Shown: piece after piece, positions 9,601 through 21,841 of the stretch | How positions within the stretch are numbered: position 1 is the first letter of the stretch | Layout of the letters: each line of letters opens with the position of its first letter | Assembly (NCBI GenBank): GCA_022225965.2 | Contig: JAKJXP020000058.1 | Location: 186,001 to 250,000 of the forward strand | Source: Diatrype stigma | Lineage: Eukaryota > Ascomycota > Sordariomycetes > Xylariales > Diatrypaceae | Length of the DNA: 64,000 nt | Reading direction: 5' to 3' | Made by a program: the position numbers and the translations under genes | The notes under the pieces: generated by a model | What the model was told of the DNA's origin: nothing | Database searches by the model: none | The model's input: only the letters and a program-made list of their open reading frames with translations

Positions 9601-12600
9601 TCACAAGCCCACAGGACCTCTCCCATCCATACCGCCGGTTATGAAGTAATCGGCCAAGACGCCCAGGACGTAGGAGAAGACAGCGACGCACGAGGTGAGG
9701 ATCAGCACGATCGTTCCGACCTTGGCCACCATTAGCTTCTTCCTCTTCACTCCCCCTTTCCGCTGCTTTAGTTGTTCGTGTCTGGCATTGAAGCGCTCTA
9801 GCGTCATGCCGCCGTACGCCCCGGCCAACAACGCTGCCCCTAGCTTTATGAAACTCATCACGCAACTTTCTCTCAGTTCCTCGTCTTCGAATACGTCTTC
9901 GTCTCGCGCCGGGGGCTTGTTGGCCTTGGACTCGTTAGTGGGATTGTCGTTTGGTGCGCTCCTGACCCCGTTGCTATCGCTTTCAATGTTAGCGCTGGTG
10001 GTATTAGTGCCGGACGAGGCAGCAGCGGCGGCGGCGGTGGGGGCAACCAGAGGAGTGGTGCGGGTCGTTCTGGCCTCTCCTTTTCTCACCGATGTTTCCA
10101 CCACTTCTGTGGCATCTGCTACCGCTGGAGCCGGAGCCGGAGCGGCTGAAGCAGTCGGTAGGTCATAGTTGAGGAAACCGGTGGGGGAGGCGAAGGCGGC
10201 GGCACTAGGAAGCGGCGCCGGCCGGCCCATCATGTCGATGGGGTTGACGGGAGGCTGTTGGTGATTGCGGTATGTCTTTTTGTTGCGAATGGTCGTCGCC
10301 ATTGCTGTTGGGTTCAGGGACCGGTTGACTTTGCGGAACACGAGGACGTCGCCAGCGCCCGAGGCGATCTCGAAGCCGTCGGCCTGCAGCGGGACGAAGT
10401 AGGGCAAGAACTGGCTGGGGTTTGAGAGGCGGGGCAGAACGTCCGCGGGCGTCAGTAGCGGAGCCTCCTTATCGTGGGGTGGCACGGTGGATGTGGTCTC
10501 GGCTGTGTTGATATCGTTCATCGTGGGGTCGTACGCTAGGATCTTGTATACGGCCGGCTCTTCGGAAGATGTCGAGGAGGTTTGCATAGATGCTGGCACA
10601 ATCGTTGTCTCAGCGCTTCGTTGCTCCGGCGTCTGAGAATCTACCTCTTGGTTTGTCACGTATGTATGGACAAATGTTGGCCATGTAGGTTTGCCGCCAC
10701 ATTCCTCGGCGTATGCAGTCTCCAGGCCCTGGGGCTCTGTTGAATAAGGATCAACCCCCGCGTCTTCTCTGGCCCGGCGGTCGATGCGGTTACCCGTGGT
10801 TGAGTTGTTCTGTCGATCCAGGGCGGTCTCTAGTCTCGAAGCGCTGGGCTCACCTCCCTCGGCTGTGACGTGGCCTTTCGGCATAGTAGCATAGCTTGAT
10901 TGGTCCTTGGGGGCCTCAGTCTCGGAGGCGGAATTTCCCATGTAGCTACCGCGTCTTGCCAGGTGATCCCAGAAGGAGTTTACAGCCGTTGTGGATTTAC
11001 TAGCTTGGGTAGCCCCGTCTCCCTTTCTCACGCGGGACTCTTGTACGTTGGCAAAAGCCTCACGATCAGTCGCATTGGATGCTTCATGATGTATGTCCAT
11101 TGCTGACTCAAGGCCAACTCGAGAAGTGGTTTTTGTGTTGGAGACGCCGGTCTTCAACGGCTTGTCCACCTTGTCTTGAGGTTCCACACCAGTGAGATCG
11201 AGTTTTCGAAGTCGTTCTGAAATGCTCGGCTTTGAGTCAGTCGACATCTCCTTGCCTAACCCCTCTTCTGCATCGTGATGCCTGAATTTCTTGTATTGCT
11301 CTAGATCGCCATATTGAGAGAATGGCTGCTCCCTAGTAGTAGACATGAAGTCATCGAATTCTGTTGGATTGTACTTGTGAAGATCGTCATACTTTGGGGT
11401 ATTGTCTTCCTTGTCCATGTTTTCTTTATACATGTACGGTCCATACCTGTCGAGTTCCGGGTCCCTTGGCGACTCTTCAGTTTTCATGTCTTCCTGATAC
11501 ATGAACGGACCGTATTGATCAAGGTCATTATACTCCGGAGAAGAGTCTTCTGCCTTCACATCTTCCTTGTACATATATGGCCCGTACTTGTCGAGGTCGT
11601 TGTATTTGGTGCTACTATCCATGGCGGGGGCATCTTCGTTGTACATGTAGGGTGTGTACTTGTGTAAGTCGTCGTATTTAGGCTTCTCTTCTCTAGGAGA
11701 ACCGTCAGGCTCATTATGCATGTATGGTTTATATTTGTGAAGATCGTGGTAAGTCTCGCCGGGCTCGTGTGGTGGCAGATGGTCAGGTGAGTACTCCTCA
11801 CTCTGGATAGTCTGGCGCTTATAGGCTCGGTGCTCTCCCGGTGCTACCGTTGTGGTATTTTGGACTGAATGACTCCCACCTGCGGAGTCAGAATCGATAT
11901 TGATCTGCCTATACCTCAATAGCTCATCAGCAGGAGGTGGCCCATCCGAGTGAACCACAGGTCGTTCTGCTTTCGACTTAGGCGGAGCAAAGGGGGTAAA
12001 TTGAGATCGATAAGACTTGAATGTCGGGACCGGACGTTCGCGGTGCCCATATGACGACCCATATATAACCCGCGATACCCTGCGATTGGTGATAGGGTCA
12101 ATCACATAATCATTATCTTCTTGGGCTCCCTTGCTAGTCGCCCCTCCTACGGCGTCTGGCCTTGTATGGGCTTTTGCTTGCGGCTGTGGAGAAAGGGCGT
12201 CAGACGTTGCCTTTTTCACATCATTTTCCGCGGGGCTCATCCAATGATGGAATATGTCGTTGAATTGTGACGTTAAAGGGCTATTCATCCATGGGATCTT
12301 CCGCGATGAGTTTCCGGTTGCCCCATTAGAAGTCGATGGCGCGTCCAGATTACGTGAACACCGTGGTTTCCCATGCAGAGAATGGTCCCCTATTATGCGC
12401 TTCAGGACAACCCTGGGATCCTTGGTGGCTGGATGCTGTTCCCACGATAAATTTCTGATGAGGTGCTCAGCGAGTCTGTGCTTCCCTGTTCCCTGCCGGT
12501 GACGCACATTTCTATGGGATTCAGAATCGAGATAGGACGACCACATTCCAAAATGATAATGGCGAGTTTGTTGGGTATGCCTAAGCTTCGGCGACGAGAC

Positions 12601-12687
12601 AGCAACAGCCCGCGTTACCTTGCTGGAAGCTGAACAACCAAGGACCGCTTTGGCCCGCGGGGTAATTCGTTGGACATCAGTCAACAT
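9601..12687 (-). CDS. Fungal repeat-bearing membrane protein, probably mitochondrial
   Basis: This is a single open frame of 1,028 aa, taking the first true ATG at 12687 (the in-frame TTG upstream is not a start). The N-terminus is basic and hydroxylated (MLTDVQRITPRAKAVLG...RHYHFGMWSSYL), as in mitochondrial presequences. Residues about 305-470 hold seven imperfect tandem units of form Y-x-D-L-x-K-Y-x-P-Y-M-Y-x-E separated by acidic Ser-rich spacers. Near residues 720-800 is a compact conserved-looking block (VYKILAYDPTMNDI ... FVPLQADGFEIASGAGDVLVF). Two hydrophobic segments near 945-965 and 990-1015 (LGAALLAGAYGG; VGTIVLILTSCVAVFSYVLG) would anchor the C-terminus in a membrane. The sequence resembles an uncharacterised conserved fungal family, and I assign no biochemical role. 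Targeting is inferred only from the N-terminus. Confidence 0.8.
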   Translation of the reverse strand: MLTDVQRITPRAKAVLGCSASSKVTRAVAVSSPKLRHTQQTRHYHFGMWSSYLDSESHRNVRHRQGTGKHRLAEHLIRNLSWEQHPATKDPRVVLKRIIGDHSLHGKPRCSRNLDAPSTSNGATGNSSRKIPWMNSPLTSQFNDIFHHWMSPAENDVKKATSDALSPQPQAKAHTRPDAVGGATSKGAQEDNDYVIDPITNRRVSRVIYGSSYGHRERPVPTFKSYRSQFTPFAPPKSKAERPVVHSDGPPPADELLRYRQINIDSDSAGGSHSVQNTTTVAPGEHRAYKRQTIQSEEYSPDHLPPHEPGETYHDLHKYKPYMHNEPDGSPREEKPKYDDLHKYTPYMYNEDAPAMDSSTKYNDLDKYGPYMYKEDVKAEDSSPEYNDLDQYGPFMYQEDMKTEESPRDPELDRYGPYMYKENMDKEDNTPKYDDLHKYNPTEFDDFMSTTREQPFSQYGDLEQYKKFRHHDAEEGLGKEMSTDSKPSISERLRKLDLTGVEPQDKVDKPLKTGVSNTKTTSRVGLESAMDIHHEASNATDREAFANVQESRVRKGDGATQASKSTTAVNSFWDHLARRGSYMGNSASETEAPKDQSSYATMPKGHVTAEGGEPSASRLETALDRQNNSTTGNRIDRRAREDAGVDPYSTEPQGLETAYAEECGGKPTWPTFVHTYVTNQEVDSQTPEQRSAETTIVPASMQTSSTSSEEPAVYKILAYDPTMNDINTAETTSTVPPHDKEAPLLTPADVLPRLSNPSQFLPYFVPLQADGFEIASGAGDVLVFRKVNRSLNPTAMATTIRNKKTYRNHQQPPVNPIDMMGRPAPLPSAAAFASPTGFLNYDLPTASAAPAPAPAVADATEVVETSVRKGEARTTRTTPLVAPTAAAAAASSGTNTTSANIESDSNGVRSAPNDNPTNESKANKPPARDEDVFEDEELRESCVMSFIKLGAALLAGAYGGMTLERFNARHEQLKQRKGGVKRKKLMVAKVGTIVLILTSCVAVFSYVLGVLADYFITGGMDGRGPVGL

Positions 12688-14951
12688 TGTGGATGGGATC
12701 AGGGATGTCAAGAGTGAGATCGAGGATATGCTTCTGCTACATCATCTACGGTAGCCTGCAGTATTAGTACGAATGTGATCATGGTCTGGTGGATAGCAAT
12801 GGAGCATGAGGTTGAACCAGCAAAATCAAGCCACCATAATAGGTGAACGACTTACACAACTAATCATAACAAGAGAATCCCAGCTGTCCTATATCCGGGA
12901 TATATAGGTTCAATAGCAGGGGACATTACAGGTAGGTAGGCTTATTGGCGAGAGGCACGAGATGATGAGGTCATAGGTAGAATGGAGACAAAGGATAATT
13001 GGTTTATGATGCTAGGTCTAGGTACTGCCTACCTCGGATGGTCTTGGACGGAATGCAGCGTACGCTGTTCAATGTTGGTTTGGGACAGAGAAGGTGAAGT
13101 AGTAAAAGTAAGTAAGTATTGAAGGAAAAAGAGAGGGAGAGAGTTATGTAGGAAACTCACAAAGTTGACGACGGAGGAATTCGGGTAGTTATGGTGCTAT
13201 GGTAGGTATGGGCTGGTATGGTATCAATAAGGTAACTACCTACATGGTATGTATGTAACTCTCTGATTCCCCAAGCTCCAAGCCCGAAATCCCATGCACC
13301 CATGCACCTATGCAGGTACCTCATTGGGAGCCAGTTCAACCTCCAGCAGCTTGACACGACGGGGCTAGGCGCCTAGGACGATCTTTACGGCGAGCCATGA
13401 GGGGTAAATCCACGAACTAGGGAACTCACGTTCGGAGGCTGGCGTATGGGATCCTTCGGAATGCTGCGTAGCGACATTGAACTGCCAGACGGCCTGACTG
13501 CACAGATGGGGGGGAAAATAACCGGGAGACGCTGGAGACGCTGGGGATGCTGAACGTTGATGCGTATTGACGAATGGCATCTCGGGAACTGGTTTGCGGG
13601 GTAAATGGGTCGATGGGCGGGCTAGGCAGGGATTGGCGGCACGGCAGGGTGGCTATGCCGCTGTACCTATTTGAAGCAGGTGAACATTGAAGCACCTACA
13701 TGTATGGATGTATGTACATAAGTATTGTATCTATCGCGTGTGCATCACTGGCGTCATGGGGGCCGATCAGCTAATTGCCTGTTTAGGGAGAAGGGAGGAT
13801 AACTACCCCAACTACCTAACGGGTATGTCATGAATGATCGGCCTGTTTACCCCGGACAGCCCGGGTACTCAGGCACTAAGGTAGTTTGGTGTTTCGTCAC
13901 TTCTACCACCTGGTAAAAGGTCATTACGGAATTACGGAATATCTTTTGAAGTGATTTGTGAAGCATGATGGATGTCAACTTGACATGTTTCCTTGCACTG
14001 AATCCGTGTCGCTGACAGTCCTGACTACTTAGTACTTGAGGACTACCTACATAGATCCACTGATTTAAAGAGGCTCTTATGCGGGGAAGCACGATCACAT
14101 GCGTTGATGCAGTGGGAACCTGAAAGATAAGGACAGCCCAGTCTTGCTGGTCTAACTACCTAGGTATGTAGTACCTACATAGGCAACTAATGAATCTTAC
14201 ATTTCGTGTTATTTGGCGGCATTGGCACCATTGGCACCACTGGGGCACCGGGCAGGACCGGGGAGTCTGGGGAGTCAAGCCGGTGCTTTGACCACCTACG
14301 TACGTAGATGGGATTAAACTAGTCCAACTGCCTGGAATTCTCCATACAAGCCCGAGGTCTGACGGCTGGAACTTCCTACCGGCCTGAGTCACGCCAGGGA
14401 GACGCCGGGTGGCACCAACATCGAAGCTTAGGTTACCTACCCCTCCACTCAGTTCATACAGTATACAGTAGTACAGTACAGTACAGTAACAATGAATACT
14501 GAATAGAGAACAGACTGGAATTCAACAATTGGTGATATACTTAGAAAGCATAATCGAATTCCAGTAGTAATTACTGATGACCACTTATATTCCACGATTT
14601 TGCAAATACAGACATCATTTTTTTGGAAAAGAAATGAAGGGAGAACGAACACTGCACCTAGGCGTGAGTGTACCCGCCTTCGCACGTTCATAAGCTGATT
14701 ACCTGCTACGTAGTGCGTCAGATTTACCCACCGCGGGGTCCAAATATTCTAGCTAGGTACATTCTAACTACATTTTTACTTGGTGATTCTTTTCGTTCGC
14801 AAACCAACGCATGCAATTGCGCCTTTGCGACTTTGCGCAATCCCGACCACTGCCAGCGAGCGAGCAAGCAAGCAAGCAAGCAAGCGAGAGAGGGCCCGTT
14901 GAACCGTATTGAACCAAAGCTCAAGCCACAGCTCCTTGCCGAATCGCTAGG
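12688..14951. other. Bidirectional promoter region
   Basis: This is about 2.3 kb between two divergently transcribed genes, so it should hold both promoters and 5' UTRs. The sequence is rich in TACCTAC/GTAGGTA-type words, a habit seen across this window's intergenic DNA. I saw no gene, only short chance ORFs. Confidence 0.55.
14865..14884. repeat. (CAAG)5 microsatellite in listerin 5' region
   Basis: Five perfect CAAG units end 67 bases before the listerin ATG, probably within its 5' UTR. Confidence 0.85.
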
Positions 14952-17900
14952 ATGAGCCGCAAGGCAGGCAAGTCACGTGCCCTCGGCGGCAAGGCCTTTT
15001 CGAGCTCTGGCTTCGGCGGCTTCGGAGGCTTCTCGACAGGCTCTAGTAGCAGCAATCTCTCCTATCTGGCAGAACCGCCAGACTTCTCTTCTATCTCAGA
15101 TGCCAACGTTGTGGTATCTCTGAAAAACCTCCTGAAGAAGGATGCCACGACGAAGGCCAAGGCCCTGGAGGAGCTCGTGACGTATGTGCAGGCGCATCCA
15201 TACGAGCAAGATGGGGGCGCAGAAGACCCCATTCTGGATGCATGGGTGGGTTTTATCATTCTATCATAGGGGGAACTCCTCTGTTGTCGGTCCTAACATG
15301 GCTATAGGTCCAACTATACCCTCGTATTTCAATAGACAACTCTCGCCGAGTTCGCGAACTGTCTCACACAGTTCAGTTTGAGTTGATGAAGTCTACTCGT
15401 AAACGCATGGAAAAGCGACTCCTCAAGGTGGTCGGGTCTTGGCTGGCAGGCACTTTCGATAGAGACCGGGGTGTGTCCCGGGTAGCCACTGAAGGGCTCT
15501 CATCTTTTCTGACGACGGAGGACAAGATTCTCCAGTTCTGGAGGCGGTGTCAACGGCAGATCCTAGAATACGCTGCCGATGCGGTCAAGGAGACAACCGA
15601 CACCCTTAGTGATCAACGAACAACTAGCTCTGACGATGCGGAGGCCAAGTATCATCGTGTCTTAGCTAGCTGCTTTGCGCTCGTTCTGAACCTCCTACAG
15701 AAGCTTGGTCCGCCAGACCTGGTCAAGTTCCAAGATAACTATGACCAGTTCTTCGAAGATGACAAGATCTGGGCCAGTGTTGCAAGCAAAGACGCTGCAG
15801 TAAGACGGTTATCTTGCCAGATGCTTTCAGTCAGTCTAGAAAAGAGACCAGATCGTATTGGTGCCGACTTGGCCCGCATCAGTAAATCATTCATCGCCGA
15901 AGGGCTAAAGAGCGACCATAGTGGCTCAGCAGCCGAGTATGTTGCCGCATTGACAAAACTAACCAAGCAATTCCCATCCGTGTGGACATCAGATTACAAT
16001 GGGAAACGATCACCCTCATCGCGCCTGAAGACGTTCTTGGAAAAGGGGTCCCAGGGTAGTAGTGTGAAGTATTGGGATTCTCTCAGTCAATTGTTAGAGA
16101 TTGTTCCAGCCGAGATACTACCGGCCGATCTTGATGGTGCCTCACAATTCTTGAAGTCCATAAGATCAGGTGTAACAAGTCGAGATGAACCTCGCAACAC
16201 AGCTCTTGACTCTTGGGTATCATACCTAGGGACTTTCCGTATCTTTTTGAAACGACTTCAACCAGATGAAGCCCGAGTTCAACTTGCCAGGGACCATTTA
16301 TTCCCATTGACAGAACATTACCTTCATCCTACTCCGGAAACATCTACGTGGGCTTCTGGAAGCCAAATTCCGATCCTGATCAAGGCGTACACATCAGCCA
16401 CCACCTCGCCATTTACTGATGTCGTCGGTGCGACAAAGGCCGAATGGACCCGCTTAAAAGGCGAATTCCAAGTCCGAATTCGACATTCCTTGCCGGAAGC
16501 CTCCAAGGACCATGATAAGTCACAGAAATCCATTGCAGAGGAGGGCGACCGATGGTTCACTCTTACTGGTAGGATACTGGATGCCCACCACAAAACGGTA
16601 AGAACAGACCGGCCAATCCCAGACATACCGGCGGAACCTTCTCTTGAGTTATTGGAGGACGCTTTTACTTTGCTGAAAACGAGGAACTGGAAGCCATATG
16701 GGGCTGCTGCCGTAGTCGAAGCTTCTTTCAAAAAGGCCCCTCTGCTCTTCAACCATCGGCTAGCCAGTGATTCGAAGGTGTTTAATCATCTCGAGAACTC
16801 ACTCATAGAGAATCGGGGAGAGTTTTTGGAGTCACCAGCTGCCCTATACATTTTCTCGAGTATCACACTGCTTGGAGAAATTTCGGAGCAGCGACAGCAG
16901 TACGAGAGAATTTGGAAGACAAATATCACAGCACTCTCTGAATTCAACGAGAGTATTGGGTTGCTACCTGCGTTGACCCATTTACTGTCTAGCAGGCAAG
17001 CCTCTTTTCTCGCCCACCAGGAAGCTGCTTTGCAGGAAGAACTCATCCAAAAGTGTCTTATGTGCACAGTTGGATCACCAAATGCAGACTGGGGTATTTT
17101 CGACGCAGTCATCACTTTTGATATTCTAACGGAGACTACGGCAAGGCGTCTCGTGAAGGAGCTCGCATCTCAGGTTGTCACCCCTCTTGGCAAACCAAGG
17201 CAGGGGGTTATCAAGGGATTGCAGATAATTGCACAGAAGAGGCCAGAGCTGTTATCACAGGACGACGAAACTCACCTGGGCTTAATGGCAAGTCTATTGA
17301 GTTTGTCGGAGCAACCTGATACCAACACAGATATCATGGCATTGCGGTCTCAAATAGAGAAGCCTGCAGGTGATGGGAATCGCGTCTCTATACTCATACA
17401 GCAAAACATCAACAAGGCTATGCCGACTTCGCTGGGGTAAGTGCAGAGCTTCCGTATTGTCTTTGGGTTTGGTGTACTGATCTACAAATAGAATCGAGAC
17501 ACTTGTTCAGCAAGCTATGCAAATTCACAACTCGGCTAGCAAATCGGTACACGAACCCGGCGGCAATTTACAACTAACTTCCTTACTACCCGACGCAGGT
17601 GTATGGAAATCTGAACTAGCCCATTTCTTGGACGAAACCCCTGATCCCTCGCTGTCCCTTACCAGCAGTCTCGGTGGTGCATACTTTCTCCCAACCGGTA
17701 GTTCAACGATATCGAATAAGACAGTTCCACGAGACCGGAGCGGTTGTTCGATTCCTGGTAGGATGGGTATGTATCTTACCAAACTACTGGCATCTGGATT
17801 CGACTTAAGCAACATATCGATAACTACCCAAGTCGATCTCCTAACGTGCCTCGGTTTGACAACAGAGCTAGCAACAGACCAATTTTGGGTAGCGAGCAGC

Positions 17901-20136
17901 GACAAGATCTGGGCATCTTTTTCCACTGGGAGCAATGAAGAGGAAGCCTCAGAGTTCATCACGTTATCTCGGAACCTTGTCGCATTGATGGCCGAGACCA
18001 CACGGGATTGGGATTGGAGGCATGGCTCAGGCTCATCCCAGTCGCAACTGATACATGCATTTATACCGGTCCTGATGGAACTATCGAAACCTATTAGACC
18101 AATGGGTCTTTATTGCGCACGCATCCTGAGCGAGCTCCTCCAGACTTTGACCAACGCTTTCGGTTTCCCATCAAGCGCGGAGCAATGGTTAACAAGCCTT
18201 GATATACTCAAGTCCGGCCCCTCGACCGTCCTCCCAGCTGTTGCCATCCTAAGTGGCCTTGGAGAAGCGGCGTCAACGTCAAAAGCAGTGAATAACTTCT
18301 GTAACCGTTTAGTCAGCGACATTGCTGGGGCGAGCATCGATCAAGAGAAGACACTGAGTACCCTAGTTCTCCTGAATACCTGTTGCATGAAAACATACGA
18401 CATCGGCGAACTTCCTGTTGCCAACAATAGGCTGGTGTTCGCTGTGAAGCAATTAACATCGTGGCTAGAGACACCCGAGAAACTGGATTATCGGTTTGCA
18501 GCTGAGGTGTGCCGGGCTCTGCAGCGGCTGCTTCCATGCATCAAAGATGTTTATGGCTCTTATTGGGAACTAACTCTGAATTTCTGCATCTACTTGTGGA
18601 CAACACGAACATCCCAATCTCTAGACTACCGTCTCCCCGAGTTACACGCTTCACTTCGACTAGTAGCAACATTACAGTCATTGGAGGATCCTAACGACGA
18701 CCTAGTTGATGTTTTACAAGCGACCAGCAAAAAGAGGTCTGCCGCACTACTCGAGTTGCTTATGCTATCTCGAGAAAGGCATACGCAGGCTCTGGAAATC
18801 GTGGATGCAATCGTCTGTCGGCAGGTGGAAAAGATTCCGCTGGATCACATTGAAGATGTCTCGGATATATATGGACTAGTCGCTGGTGAATCCCGCACGA
18901 TCCAGACCGCCGCCTTTACGGTCTTACATAAAGTGTTGCCAGCGGCACAAGAGAAGCTTTCTGTGGATGTTCTTCTGGACAAGAAAGATGCCCGGCTACC
19001 CGATGAGCTTTTATCTCTCCTTCTTGACGCACCAACCCTCGAAGCGTACCCTGATGACTTACTAGCAAAATTCCCAACACCTATCCGGTCCTATCTTTTG
19101 TCATGGCATCTAGTCTTCGATACCTTCCAGGCCGCCTCGTTCAAAGTACGGGGCGACTATGCAGAGAACCTCAAGTCGGGCAACTATATCAACCCATTGA
19201 TGGAGTTCACTTTTGACGTACTAGGGCACTCGGCAGCACACGCACTGAACTTAGACAAAGCCAACTTCACGGAAGATGACATCCGAAAATACGATCTCAA
19301 GCTAGCGGAAGCCGAAACGGAGGAAAGAAACATGCAATGGCTGCTCATCCACCTCTTCTACCTTGTACTGAAGTATGTCCCGGGTCTCTTCAAGGCGTGG
19401 TTCATCGACTGCCGCTCCAAGCAGACCAAGATCGCCGTCCACAGCTGGATGACCAAGTACTTCTCGCCGATCATCATATCGGACGCGCTGGACGAGGTGG
19501 CCAGCTGGGCCGCAACCCAGGAGGCACCGGCCGACGACGAGAACGAGCTGATTGTCAAGGTCAGCCGCGCAGCCAAGGAGGTCACGGCCGGCTACGAGGT
19601 AGACGAGTTGCAGGCCTCCATCTCCATTCGCATCCCACCCGAGTACCCCCTCGAGGGCGTCACGGTGAACGGCATCAACCGCGTCGCGGTCAACGAGAAG
19701 AAGTGGCAGAGCTGGATCATGACGACGCAGGGAGTTATCACCTTTTCCGTGAGTACTTATATACCTATATATGCATACACATCCACCCCTTGCTTGCCAC
19801 GCGCTCTTCCACACCTCCCCCCTCCGATTTACCCTAAGAAACGAAGCATTCGCTAACGATTACGAACGACAGGGCGGAAGCATCATCGACGGTCTCATGA
19901 CGTTCCGGCGCAACGTGGTCGGCGCCATGAAGGGCCAGAGCGAATGCGCCATCTGCTACAGCATCATCAGCACCGACAAGCGCATGCCCGACAAGCGCTG
20001 CCAGACCTGCAAGAACCTCTTCCACCGCACCTGCCTGTACAAGTGGTTCCAGAGCAGCAACCAGAACACCTGCCCCCTGTGCCGGAACCCCATCGACTAC
20101 CTCGGCTCCGACACCAGGTCGAGGCGAGGGGTGTGA
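14952..20136 (+). CDS. LTN1: Listerin, E3 ubiquitin ligase of ribosome quality control
   Basis: Predicted exons are 14952-15245, 15308-17436, 17492-19748 and 19873-20136, giving 1,647 aa. Three GT-AG introns keep frame. The N-terminus (SRKAGKSRALGGKAFSSS...GFGGFGGFS followed by LSYLAEPPDFSSI and LLKKDATTKAKALEEL) is the typical listerin N-terminal module. The middle is a long HEAT-like helical repeat region. The C-terminus has a RWD-like segment and a RING-variant domain at about 1585-1632, with CAIC, CQTC, FHRTC and CPLC supplying the zinc ligands. Listerin/Rkr1 ubiquitinates nascent chains stalled on dissociated 60S subunits, together with Rqc2, Rqc1 and Cdc48. Length matches fungal orthologues (about 1,560-1,700 aa). 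All landmarks are intact. Confidence 0.95.
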
Positions 20137-21412
20137 TTTTGAGCGAGACTCGATCTGGAATCTGGTGAAACGGACAGACATGGATGCCGGGGGCGAAGTA
20201 CATAGATAGCTTGCGGGCGTGGCTCCGAGGTGAAGGGGGCGGCGGAGGGGAAGAATGGGGAGAAAAAGGGGAGCGGACATGGGGATAGACTGGCGGTCGG
20301 TGGGGATCACGCATTCAGAAGATGGAATATGGCGGGATAGTGAGAAATGGTTTGGTGATCTATAAGAGCGCCACGTCCTCCTTCAACTTGCTTGCTATAG
20401 TGTGACACCTTTGGTCCAGCTACCGGTTATTCATAGTCCAGATTCGAATCCTAGCAGTACTATCATCACTGAGGAACTAGTCTAAATCCCATACCCACAA
20501 CTGAGGCTTGGGCTTGGTTGGAGTCCCATATTTGATTGCCCATAGGTGGCAGCGCTGCACGTCCACTACGTAACGGCGTCATGGTATAGTATGTCATCTG
20601 GTTTTTGCTGCTCGCCATCGTATATATAGCTAACGGTCATATGCTCCAGGCCATCCATTCCGGACGTCATAGAACCATCTTATGGAGATCACCCTTATCT
20701 AGGGCGCAGTTCGAAAGGTCAGGAGAGCTTGTTGATATCATTACGACTTATCCAGGGAGAATATCTGCTGACTGACATGGGGTTTGATTCAAGAACATGG
20801 GGATGGAGCTGGCATATGACATTTTGTGGTAAAGAGTTATCAGCTTTACATACTGGTTTTGGCGAACAAATCCTTATAAAGCCTTATGGTAGAGTACTAC
20901 ATCGCTTCTCAGTGATTTAGCTATAAGTGCTGTTCACTGGTATTCCGTATGGAGAATGATATAATGAGTGGTCAATGGACTGTGCCCGCCATGGCCCTGC
21001 ACAATGACCACACGAACTCCTGGTACTTTCAAGATGAAACAACGAAGCTCATGTCATCAGAAGCACATCATGTTCACACAATGGGAAATTATGTCTCCCA
21101 TAAGAGATGCTTACAAGTGAGCAGGTTCAACAGCGAACCCTCATGGTAAAGCACATGGCCATTTGTTATCTGGGCTGAGGTTCTTATAGAAGCTGAATCG
21201 TAAACACTCCAATATTCAAAAGATAGTTCTATGCATATGATTTGGATACTATAGTGTTGTTGCTTTCTCTCATGCTTCTTCATCAGAACATGAACAACTA
21301 CCTAGACTTATCTACCCTCGTCTTTGATCACAATAGGGCGAGATCTGGAGATCACCTGAAAGGGAACAACAGTTTCTCTTTACCAGTCCTTCGTCAAATT
21401 GGCAGCCACTCT

Positions 21413-21466
21413 GAGACTGCGGGAGCCACCGAGACTGCGGGAGCTACCGAGACTGCGGGAGCTACA
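21413..21466. repeat. 18-bp tandem repeat, three copies
   Basis: Three copies of an 18-bp unit (GAGACTGCGGGAGCYACC) are tandemly arranged. Because 18 is a multiple of three, the tract stays open in frame and reads as Glu-Thr-Ala-Gly-Ala-Thr repeats in one frame, but no long gene contains it. Confidence 0.85.
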
Positions 21467-21510
21467 GGGAGCGAGTGCTACTGAGAGCTCAAGAACTACA
21501 GAGACCATTG

Positions 21511-21534
21511 ACACTGACACTGACACTGACACTG
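21511..21534. repeat. (ACACTG)4 tandem repeat
   Basis: Four perfect hexanucleotide units lie shortly downstream of the 18-bp repeats, about 300 bases upstream of the Gln/Pro-rich gene. Confidence 0.85.
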
Positions 21535-21841
21535 CGGAGCCAACAATCACGATGGCACCTCATACTACCGTAACTGATGCCTCATCTCGGAAGCGGGTCT
21601 CAGCCGCGGCTGTGCGTAGAGGGTTAACTTCCTCGACAGCCACGTCTTCCTCTGTGCACCTGTCCAAGCCGCGATGCACAATCAGCCCAAACAATTGACT
21701 GTTGTGACAAGAAAAAAACTTCATCTCCCTCCAACTTCTTCCCAACCACTTCCCATCCACTTTCATCCGTACCTCAATCAAGCTCGAGTTGCTCAACCTT
21801 CCACAACCATCACCAACCTGCTCAGGACAAGAGAAGACAAG

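Larger units (their letters stand above)
20137..21841. other. Intergenic region with short tandem repeats
   Basis: This holds the 3' flank of listerin and the 5' flank of the Gln/Pro-rich gene. Short ORFs here lack domains. Two tandem-repeat tracts lie at 21413-21466 and 21511-21534. An upstream exon for the next gene is possible but not demonstrable. Confidence 0.5.
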
